From NCBI GenBank assembly GCA_007131525.1, contig SLQK01000274.1:1-5492 (forward strand): a stretch of DNA of 5,492 nucleotides, in the 5' to 3' direction. Shown here piece by piece: positions 1-4,476 of this stretch (position 1 is the first letter of the stretch; every line of letters starts with the position of its first letter). The DNA comes from Nitriliruptoraceae bacterium (GTDB lineage: Bacteria; Actinomycetota; Nitriliruptoria; Nitriliruptorales; Nitriliruptoraceae). The notes beneath the pieces were generated by a model, which worked only from the letters and a program-made list of their open reading frames with translations, searched no databases and was not told the origin of the DNA. Both the position numbers and the translations under genes were made by a program.

Positions 1-1
1 G

Positions 2-361
2 ACCGACTCGGGGGGCATGCAGAAGGAAGCCTACGCGCACGCGACGCGATGCGTGACGTTGCGTGACACCACCGAGTGGGTCGAGACGGTCGATGCCGGC
101 ATGAACGTCCTCGTCCACCATGATGTTGCACGCATCCATGCGGCGGTCGAGGGAGCGCGGGCGGCGGGCCCCGTCGCGGCGCGGCCAGCGACACCGTGCG
201 CATCTTCATCGGCGCCGGGCAGCGCGCCGGGATCCGACCGAAGGACCTCGTCGGCGCCATCGCCAACGAGTCCGGGCTGCGCGGTCGGGACGTCGGCAAC
301 ATCGAGATCACGCCGAACTTCTCCCTGGTCGAGGTCCCCCGGCACGCCGCCGACGAGGTGA
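2..361 (+). CDS. wecB: UDP-N-acetylglucosamine 2-epimerase (non-hydrolysing), C-terminal fragment with disrupted end
   Basis: The 5' part lies outside the window. Frame 2 opens with TDSGGMQKEAY, followed by CVTLRDTTEWVETVDAGMNVLV. These are the conserved UDP-binding and C-terminal motifs of WecB/MnaA epimerases, which interconvert UDP-GlcNAc and UDP-ManNAc for cell-surface polysaccharide synthesis. Similarity continues through about ARIHAAVEGARAA (near base 165). The family normally has roughly 30-40 more residues including a YGDG-A-RI segment, which is absent. The frame instead runs to a stop at 359-361 through Ser/Pro/Arg-rich sequence. That tail is the out-of-frame reading of the DbpA domain encoded in frame 1. 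The epimerase identity is confident. The true 3' end is not, because the gene appears broken or joined to foreign sequence between about 118 and 190. Confidence 0.7.
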   Translation, partial: TDSGGMQKEAYAHATRCVTLRDTTEWVETVDAGMNVLVHHDVARIHAAVEGARAAGPVAARPATPCASSSAPGSAPGSDRRTSSAPSPTSPGCAVGTSATSRSRRTSPWSRSPGTPPTR

Positions 362-429
362 TCCGGGCGCTGCGTGGCTCCACGATCAAGGGGCGCAGGA
401 CCACGGTCCGACCGGACCGCAACGTCTGA
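196..429 (+). CDS. DbpA-type RNA-binding domain, probable C-terminal remnant of a DEAD-box RNA helicase
   Basis: The 77 residues from the GTG at 196 form one complete DbpA RNA-binding domain (RRM-like fold). It starts with strand VRIFIGAGQRAGI and continues through DLVGAIANESGL, the FSLVEVP motif, an Ala-rich helix and the final IKGRRTTVRPDR. In DeaD/CsdA/DbpA helicases this domain follows the two RecA-like domains and binds structured rRNA. No helicase core is present. The frame upstream is open only from 124, after a TGA at 121, and that stretch (139-195) reads as a Gly/Arg-rich linker typical of such helicases. No convincing ribosome binding site precedes GTG 196, so it may not be translated as a stand-alone protein. 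Alternatives are a pseudogene left by a deletion that removed the helicase body, or an assembly chimera with the epimerase fragment. Confidence 0.6.
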   Translation: MRIFIGAGQRAGIRPKDLVGAIANESGLRGRDVGNIEITPNFSLVEVPRHAADEVIRALRGSTIKGRRTTVRPDRNV

Positions 430-456
430 GGCGGCCGGGCCCGCCGGGTGGGCGGT

Positions 457-482
457 GGAACAACCCGGCGGCGGGACGGGTT
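457..482 (+). promoter_or_regulatory. Candidate ECF sigma promoter (GGAAC-N18-GTT) for the lipoprotein gene
   Basis: GGAAC at 457-461 is followed after exactly 18 bases by GTT at 480-482. This is the same layout and spacing as the pair found at the sigma factor/hydrolase intergenic region. It matches the known SigR/SigH-type consensus (-35 GGGAAY, -10 GTT, spacing about 18). A start about 7-9 bases past the GTT would give a leader of roughly 35 bases before the lipoprotein ATG at 527. GTTCC at 480-484 is the reverse complement of GGAAC, so this site too is symmetric. The same stretch can also pair as a 6-bp hairpin (462-467 with 477-482), so a weak terminator for the upstream fragment is an alternative. 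Confidence 0.45.
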
Positions 483-518
483 CCCCCAGGCACAGCACCC
501 CTGTCCCCGGACCACGCT

Positions 519-523
519 GAGGA
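519..523 (+). promoter_or_regulatory. Ribosome binding site of the lipoprotein gene
   Basis: GAGGA ends three bases before the ATG at 527. The spacing is short but usable. It supports this ATG, which also places the signal sequence and lipobox correctly, over the out-of-frame ATG at 523. Confidence 0.5.
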
Positions 524-526
524 TGC

Positions 527-1222
527 ATGCGCCGCCTGGACCTCGTCGCCCTGTCCGTCGGGCTGGTGGTCGCCGGATGTACCGCTGGCACGCCGGCCTC
601 ACCCGAGGAGCGCTCCCGTGCCGTCGCCGAGCAGCTCGGTGACGGTTGGGACGCCGAGGTGGTCGATGACCCCCGGGACGGCAGCTTCGTCCTCGCCCGC
701 CCGACCCACGCCGCGGTGTGGACGGTGGGGGCACCGGTCGACGAGGTGGCGGACCTGACACGGGACACCGCGTGGGGCGGCTTCTGGGTGCCCGCGCTCC
801 GGTCGGCGACGGCCGACAGCAACATCCGGGCGGTGGTGGCCGACGCGGCGACCCTGCCCGACACGGTCGTGTCCTGGCAGGTCAACGTCAACCGGGACGA
901 CCCCGGACTGGCGCTCGGGATGGAGGAGCTCGCCGTCGACCTCCGTGACCGGTTCGCCGCCCAGGGGCTGGAGGTCAACGAGGCCCGGGTGGTCTCCTGG
1001 CGCGACCGGGACGTCGCGCTGGTGGCGTTCACCGTCCCCGCCGAGGTGTTCGGCGACGAGGCCCGCTACGTGCGCCAGTGGTTCATCCCGGCCTCATCGC
1101 CCGAGGCGATGTGGTCCTTCAGCTGCGACGCGCCCGCCGACCCGGAGCTGAGCGCCGAGCTGTGCCGCACGGGTCTGGACGGCTTCCGCGTCCCCGTCCC
1201 GTCCGAGGGCAGCACGACCTGA
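527..1222 (+). CDS. Secreted lipoprotein of unknown function
   Basis: The 231-residue product begins MRRLD, followed by a short hydrophobic stretch (residues 6-16) and the lipobox V15-A16-G17-C18. It should be lipid-modified at Cys18 and anchored on the outer face of the membrane. The mature part (19-231) is a mixed alpha/beta sequence with no catalytic motif I recognise. Near the C-terminus, a segment with an aromatic-rich strand (YVRQWFIP) is followed by WSFSCDAP and a second cysteine (C200 and C213), which may form a disulfide outside the cell. The overall pattern weakly recalls LpqN/PsbP-like lipoproteins, but I do not claim membership. The gene converges on the anti-sigma gene with a 35-base gap. 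It has a GGAAC-N18-GTT element upstream, so it may belong to the regulon of the neighbouring sigma factor. Confidence 0.85.
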   Translation: MRRLDLVALSVGLVVAGCTAGTPASPEERSRAVAEQLGDGWDAEVVDDPRDGSFVLARPTHAAVWTVGAPVDEVADLTRDTAWGGFWVPALRSATADSNIRAVVADAATLPDTVVSWQVNVNRDDPGLALGMEELAVDLRDRFAAQGLEVNEARVVSWRDRDVALVAFTVPAEVFGDEARYVRQWFIPASSPEAMWSFSCDAPADPELSAELCRTGLDGFRVPVPSEGSTT

Positions 1223-1232
1223 CGGTGACGCG

Positions 1233-1253
1233 CTGGTGCCACCCCGGCACCGG
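1233..1253. terminator. Hairpin between convergent genes, possible bidirectional terminator
   Basis: GGTGCC (1235-1240) pairs with GGCACC (1246-1251) around a 5-base loop. The stem extends by one T-G wobble and one C-G pair to 1233/1253. It sits in the 35-base gap between the lipoprotein stop and the anti-sigma stop, where it could serve both transcripts. There is no U-tract on either side, so its efficiency is uncertain. Confidence 0.45.
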
Positions 1254-1257
1254 GCGG

Positions 1258-1542
1258 TCACGGCTCCCCGGGATCGGGCCCACCGGGCGCGAGCTGATCG
1301 ACGAAGCCCGCCAGACGCGCGAGCGGCTCAGGATCGAGGTCGGGGCGCTGACGCCGGATCGCAGCGATCACCCTGGTGACCGTGGCCGCCTCGATGCCGC
1401 ACCGCTCGCAGTGCTCGAGGTGTGCGGCGACCACGCCCGTGTCCTCCGCGCCCAGCTCGCCGTCGAGGTAGGACTGGAGGACCGCGCCGACCTCGTGACA
1501 GTCGGGCTCGGGTGGCAGCGGCAGCTGGGGTCGACGACGCAT
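1258..1542 (-). CDS. Zinc-binding anti-sigma factor, RsrA-like (soluble, redox-sensing type)
   Basis: This 94-residue protein carries the ZAS signature H41-x3-C45-x2-C48 (in HLEHCERC), preceded by C15 in a DCHEVGAVLQSYLDGEL segment. The interval C15 to H41 is 26 residues, the same as C11 to H37 in Streptomyces RsrA, whose zinc ligands are C11, H37, C41 and C44. All four ligands are present here with a uniform offset of 4. There is no transmembrane segment, as expected for a cytoplasmic sensor. In RsrA, oxidation forms a disulfide, expels zinc and frees the sigma factor. The ATG overlaps the sigma stop codon as TGATG, and GGAGGA lies 9 bases upstream within the sigma gene, so the two proteins are probably translationally coupled for stoichiometry. 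The C-terminal tail (after about residue 70) is Pro/Gly-rich and not recognisable. The redox role is inferred from residue spacing. Confidence 0.88.
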   Translation of the reverse strand: MRRRPQLPLPPEPDCHEVGAVLQSYLDGELGAEDTGVVAAHLEHCERCGIEAATVTRVIAAIRRQRPDLDPEPLARLAGFVDQLAPGGPDPGEP

Positions 1543-2126
1543 CAGTCCATGTCCTCCACGTCGAGGTGGCTCTCGAGGCGTGACCTGACCTTGCTCCGGG
1601 CCCGGTGCAACCGGCTCATCACCGTGCCGACCGGCACCCCGAGCAGCTCCGCCGCCTCGCGGTAGCTGAGGCCGTCGAGGTCCACCAGCGCGAGCACCGA
1701 GCGGTGCTTGGGCGACAGCGACCGCAGCGCGTCCCGCACGACCGGATCGAGGTCGTGGTGGAACGCCTGCTCGTCGACCCCGTCACGTCTCGCGTCCTGC
1801 CCGCGCCCCGGCAGGCGCTGTGCCACCTCGTCGTCCAGCAGGTCCGGTCGACGCTTGCGGAGCTGGTTGCGGTGGTGATTGCGCATGATCGTGAGCAGCC
1901 AGGCCCTGAGGTGACGACCGTCGAACCGGTCGAAGGCACGGTAGGCCTTGAGGAGGGTGTCCTGGACCAGGTCCTCCGCATCGGCGGCGGATCCGGTCAG
2001 CCGACGGGCGACGCGGTAGAGCACCTCGAGCTCCGGGAGCACCTGGTCCCGGAAGCGCGCGTCGGCGTGGTCATCGGTCACGTCGCAGACGCTATCGGTC
2101 CCTGCCCGTAGGGTCGCGGTCATCAT
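1542..2126 (-). CDS. ECF RNA polymerase sigma factor, SigR/RpoE-like
   Basis: The 194-residue product has the two ECF domains. Region 2 spans about residues 31-93, with the DAEDLVQDTLLKAYRAFDRF core-binding helix and a LRAWLLTIMRN segment. Region 4 spans about 133-185, with LSPKHRSVLALVDLDGLSYR and the helix-turn-helix GVPVGTVMSRLHRARSKV. The frame stays open upstream through the antisense of the hydrolase gene, but that extension has no family similarity. I chose ATG 2126 because it lies 9 bases past a -10-like GTT, which would make a leaderless transcript; ATG 2123 and GTG 2081 are alternatives. It is co-transcribed with the downstream RsrA-like anti-sigma gene and probably autoregulated. 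The SigR assignment rests on the partner and promoter, since the region 2 linker RNHHRNQLRK differs from the classical SigR sequence. Confidence 0.9.
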   Translation of the reverse strand: MMTATLRAGTDSVCDVTDDHADARFRDQVLPELEVLYRVARRLTGSAADAEDLVQDTLLKAYRAFDRFDGRHLRAWLLTIMRNHHRNQLRKRRPDLLDDEVAQRLPGRGQDARRDGVDEQAFHHDLDPVVRDALRSLSPKHRSVLALVDLDGLSYREAAELLGVPVGTVMSRLHRARSKVRSRLESHLDVEDMD

Positions 2127-2132
2127 GCCCCG

Positions 2133-2159
2133 GGGAACACCCTGCTCCCGCCCCGTGTT
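2133..2159 (+). promoter_or_regulatory. ECF-type promoter of the hydrolase-methyltransferase operon
   Basis: GGGAAC (2133-2138), 18 bases and GTT (2157-2159) form a SigR/SigH-type promoter reading rightwards. The arms GGGAACAC (2133-2140) and GTGTTCCC (2155-2162) are perfect inverted repeats around a 14-base spacer, so the same DNA is a promoter on both strands. A start near 2166-2168 leaves a leader of about 22-24 bases that contains the hydrolase ribosome binding site. Confidence 0.65.
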
Positions 2160-2162
2160 CCC
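2136..2162 (-). promoter_or_regulatory. ECF-type promoter of the sigma/anti-sigma operon
   Basis: Read leftwards, GGGAAC (2162-2157), 18 bases and GTT (2138-2136) form a SigR/SigH-type promoter. The first in-frame ATG of the sigma gene begins 9 bases after the GTT, so transcription would start at or a base or two before the start codon. This predicts an autoregulated, leaderless sigma mRNA. The element shares its bases with the rightward promoter of the hydrolase gene. Confidence 0.65.
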
Positions 2163-2178
2163 TCCGATCCCCCGAACC

Positions 2179-2184
2179 GAGGAG
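2179..2184 (+). promoter_or_regulatory. Strong ribosome binding site of the hydrolase gene
   Basis: GAGGAG lies five bases before the ATG at 2190 and fixes that start. This contrasts with the sigma gene on the other side of the shared promoter, which has no comparable site. Confidence 0.7.
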
Positions 2185-2189
2185 CCCCG

Positions 2190-2939
2190 ATGAGCACCCA
2201 GGACCTGACCTTCCCCGGGAGCACCGGCGCCACGCTCGCGGGCGTGCTCCACGTCCCCGACGGCGAGGTGGCAGGCAGCGTCCTGCTCGCCCACTGCTTC
2301 ACCTGCTCCAAGGACATCCACACGATGACCCGTCTCGCCCGGGGGCTCGAGCAGGCCGGGTTCGCCGTGCTGCGGTTCGACTTCACCGGGCTGGGGGACA
2401 GCGAGGGCGCCTTCGACCGCACGACCATGGCCCACAGCGTCCGCGACCTCGTGGCCGCCGCCACGGCGCTGATCGACCAGGGGTTCGGCCCCTGCGGGCT
2501 GCTCGGGCACAGCTTGGGCGGGGCGGCGAGCCTGCTGGCAGCGCCGCGACTGCACACGGTCCGCTCCGTGGCCACCCTGGCCGCACCCTCCTCGCCGGAG
2601 CACCTCCGCCGCGTGTTCACCGACGCCGAGCAGCTCCCCGACGACCGGATCGGTGTCCGCATCGGGGGGCGCGACGTCGCCGTCGCCCAACGGTTCCTCG
2701 ACGAGCTCGGCGACCACGACCAGTCGGGGGCGGTGGCCGACCTCGACCGGCCGCTGCTGATCATCCATGCCCCCGACGACCAGGTCGTCGGCGTGGAGGA
2801 GGGCGAGCGCATCTTCGCGGCAGCCCGCCAGCCGAAGGCCTTCTACCCGCTGCTCGGTGCCGACCACCTGGTCAGCGACCGTCGCGTCGCCGAGCACCTG
2901 GTCGGGGTGGTCAGCGCCTGGTTCGAGGCCACGCTGTGA
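2190..2939 (+). CDS. Alpha/beta hydrolase of the OsmC-associated family
   Basis: The 249 residues form an alpha/beta hydrolase. The oxyanion-hole segment is LLAHCFTCSKD (residues 32-42), followed by VLRFDFTGLGDSEG (60-73). The nucleophile elbow is GHSLGG with Ser108, the acid is probably Asp197 in HAPDDQVVG, and the base is His226 in GADHL. The HCFTCSKD and RFDFTGLG motifs are typical of hydrolases that are often fused to an OsmC thiol-peroxidase domain in one protein of about 400 residues. Here the protein ends after the hydrolase domain and no OsmC domain follows. The substrate is unknown. C36 and C39 form a CxxC that could be redox-active, which is an inference only. The gene is divergent from the sigma factor, shares its promoter region, and overlaps the methyltransferase gene by 4 bases. 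Confidence 0.9.
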   Translation: MSTQDLTFPGSTGATLAGVLHVPDGEVAGSVLLAHCFTCSKDIHTMTRLARGLEQAGFAVLRFDFTGLGDSEGAFDRTTMAHSVRDLVAAATALIDQGFGPCGLLGHSLGGAASLLAAPRLHTVRSVATLAAPSSPEHLRRVFTDAEQLPDDRIGVRIGGRDVAVAQRFLDELGDHDQSGAVADLDRPLLIIHAPDDQVVGVEEGERIFAAARQPKAFYPLLGADHLVSDRRVAEHLVGVVSAWFEATL

Positions 2940-3664
2940 CCGCCGACCGGGGTGGCCCGCAGCCGCGGATGTACGAGGAGTTCGCTGACTGGTTCCACCT
3001 GCTCACCGCTCCCCACGAGTACGCCGAGGAGGCCGCTCTGTACGCGGAGCTCCTGGACGGCGCGGGCGAGGTCCACACCGTCCTCGAGCTCGGCAGCGGC
3101 GGCGGCAACAACGCCAGCCACCTGCGTTCCCGCTTCCGCATGACCCTCACCGACCGCTCACCGGCGATGCTGGAGCTCAGCCGGACGATCAACCCCGACT
3201 GCGAGCATCTGGTGGCCGATCTCCGGACCCTGCGGCTGGACACCCGTTTCGACGCGGTGTTCCTGCACGACGCGGCCAGCTACCTGTGCACCGAGGATGA
3301 CCTGGTCGCCGGCCTGCGCACGGCGGCCCACCACCTGCGCCCGGGTGGCGTCGTGCTGGTCTGTCCCGACGACCTGCGTGAGACCTTCACGCCCGGGACC
3401 GCCCACGGCGGCCACGACGAGGGCGCACGGGGCCTGCGCTACCTCGAGTGGACCTGGGACCCGGACCCCACGGATACGACCTACGTCGCCGACTACGCCT
3501 TCCTGCTCCGCGACGGCGACCACATCGAGGTGGCGCACGACCGCCACGTGCTGGGCCTGTTCGCCCGGGAGCGCTGGCTGGCCTGTTTCGATCGCGCCGG
3601 GTTCACCGAGGTGGCGACCCACCCCGGGCCGGAGGGGACCGAGGTGTTCCTGGCCGTTCGCTGA
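2936..3664 (+). CDS. Class I SAM-dependent methyltransferase
   Basis: The 242-residue product begins MTADRGGPQPRMYEEFADWFHLLT. Motif I of the Rossmann fold is VLELGSGGGNN (residues 49-59). An acidic residue at D73 (LTDRSP) should contact the SAM ribose, and D95-L96-R97 fits the adenine-binding position. FDAVFLHDAASYL (105-117) fits motif IV and LRPGGVVLVCPDD fits motif VI. The C-terminal half has a long beta region (YLEWTWDPDPTDTTYVADYAFLL) and ends GTEVFLAVR, as in small-molecule methyltransferases. The methyl acceptor is unknown. The GTG start overlaps the hydrolase stop (GTGA), with GAGG seven bases upstream inside the hydrolase gene, so the two are co-transcribed and probably coupled. If the promoter assignment is right, it belongs to the same stress response. 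Confidence 0.9.
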   Translation: MTADRGGPQPRMYEEFADWFHLLTAPHEYAEEAALYAELLDGAGEVHTVLELGSGGGNNASHLRSRFRMTLTDRSPAMLELSRTINPDCEHLVADLRTLRLDTRFDAVFLHDAASYLCTEDDLVAGLRTAAHHLRPGGVVLVCPDDLRETFTPGTAHGGHDEGARGLRYLEWTWDPDPTDTTYVADYAFLLRDGDHIEVAHDRHVLGLFARERWLACFDRAGFTEVATHPGPEGTEVFLAVR

Positions 3665-3703
3665 GCGACGGCCACCCGGGCGGTGGCTACCGTGGACGGC
3701 GCC

Positions 3704-3710
3704 GAAGGAG
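3704..3710 (+). promoter_or_regulatory. Ribosome binding site of the SPOR-like membrane protein gene
   Basis: GAAGGAG ends four bases before the ATG at 3715 and decides this start over the longer open frame that begins at 3448 inside the methyltransferase gene. A TACCGT at 3688-3693 could be a -10 element, but I see no good -35. Confidence 0.65.
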
Positions 3711-3714
3711 CCCC

Positions 3715-4440
3715 ATGACCGGCTCAGACGCGTTGCCCTCCCGCGAGCGGTCCCGCGCCGCGGCGATCATCGGCGCGCTGCTGCTGGGCAGCCTCGGGCT
3801 GTGGGGCGTCGCCCTGCTGACGACCGGGTCGCCGGACCGGGAGCGGGACGTGCTCGCCGGGGCGGCGGACGGGTCGGTCGAGGGGGGCGACGACGCCGCG
3901 GCCGACGGGGCTGGGGCCGACGACGGCGGTGCGTCCGACGGCGCTGCGTCCGACGACGACGCTGCGGCCGACGACGACGCTGCGGCGGACGACGACGCTG
4001 CGGCCGACGACGGCGACGGCCCGCGCACCAGCGTCGACCTGGGCGGGGGTTGCGTGGTGGAGGTCGCCGAGGGCACCCCGGTCGACCAGCTCCGACCGTG
4101 GCAGTTCGAGGAGTGCGACCGGGCCCCGATCGTGCTCTCGGGGGCCCAGGAGCGTTGGGTCACCGTCATCGAGTCGCTGTCGGATGCGGACTTCAGCGAG
4201 GCGGAGGCGCTGGCGCGCCTCGAGGGCGAGACGGACCGACTGCTGCTGTGGTCCTCCCACTACCCCTCCCTGAACCCGGGGTTGTGGGTCATCGTGGCAG
4301 GGCCCTTCCCCGACCGGGCAGCCGCGACCGAGGCCGCCCGGCGGATCGGCGGTGGCGCCTACCCCCGGGCCCTCACCGACGACGACGCCGACCGGTACTG
4401 CGTGGCAGCAGATGGGTGCGTCGGCGAGACCCGACCCTGA
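3715..4440 (+). CDS. Single-pass membrane protein with Asp/Ala-rich linker and SPOR-like domain
   Basis: The 241-residue product has a short basic N-terminus (RERSR, residues 10-14), one transmembrane helix (about 15-36) and an extremely acidic, disordered Asp/Ala/Gly linker (about 41-102). An extracytoplasmic domain follows. The section WVTVIESLSDADFSEAEAL, then SSHYPSLNPGLWVIVAGPF and AAATEAARRIGGGAYPR (about 148-218), matches the SPOR-like pattern seen at the C-terminus of actinobacterial surface proteins and kinases. Such domains generally bind peptidoglycan. C113/C134 and C229/C235 may form disulfides. The orientation should be inside-to-outside (type II). A cell-wall or division role is inference. 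The gene follows the methyltransferase by 50 bases, but with its own strong ribosome binding site it may be a separate unit. Confidence 0.85.
   Translation: MTGSDALPSRERSRAAAIIGALLLGSLGLWGVALLTTGSPDRERDVLAGAADGSVEGGDDAAADGAGADDGGASDGAASDDDAAADDDAAADDDAAADDGDGPRTSVDLGGGCVVEVAEGTPVDQLRPWQFEECDRAPIVLSGAQERWVTVIESLSDADFSEAEALARLEGETDRLLLWSSHYPSLNPGLWVIVAGPFPDRAAATEAARRIGGGAYPRALTDDDADRYCVAADGCVGETRP
3943..4014 (+). repeat. Four tandem 18-bp units encoding the Asp/Ala linker
   Basis: Units at 3943-3960, 3961-3978, 3979-3996 and 3997-4014 share the form GCTGCG-nnn-GACGACGAC or a close variant and encode AA(S/A)DDD, with the last ending DDG. A related 15-base unit precedes them at 3928-3942. The period is a multiple of 3, so slippage would change linker length without breaking the frame. 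Confidence 0.85.
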
Positions 4441-4462
4441 CCCTGGGGCAGCTGCGCGCGAC

Positions 4463-4468
4463 TAGGGT
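4463..4468 (+). promoter_or_regulatory. Possible -10 element of yceH, consistent with a leaderless transcript
   Basis: TAGGGT fits the actinobacterial TANNNT -10 pattern and ends eight bases before the ATG at 4477, so transcription could begin at the start codon. There is no clear ribosome binding site before this ATG, which agrees with a leaderless start. No good -35 is seen at the usual distance. Confidence 0.4.
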
Positions 4469-4476
4469 CGCGGACC

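Noticed and set aside
2..429. In-frame epimerase-RNA-binding fusion protein
   Set aside because: The epimerase is in frame 2 and the DbpA domain in frame 1. No single frame encodes both, and frame 1 has stops at 64 and 121.
31..1032. 333-residue minus-strand open frame
   Set aside because: Ser/Arg/Thr/Pro-rich shadow opposite the DbpA domain and lipoprotein genes, with no recognisable domain.
2127..2897. N-terminal extension of the sigma factor frame to a 451-residue protein
   Set aside because: It is antisense to the clear hydrolase gene. Its Gly/Arg/Val-rich composition is a frame shadow, and the sigma domains start only after 2126.
3105..3130. Leftward GGAAC-N16-GTT inside the methyltransferase gene
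   Set aside because: The spacing is 16 rather than 18, it is inside a coding region, and no leftward gene follows it. Probably chance.
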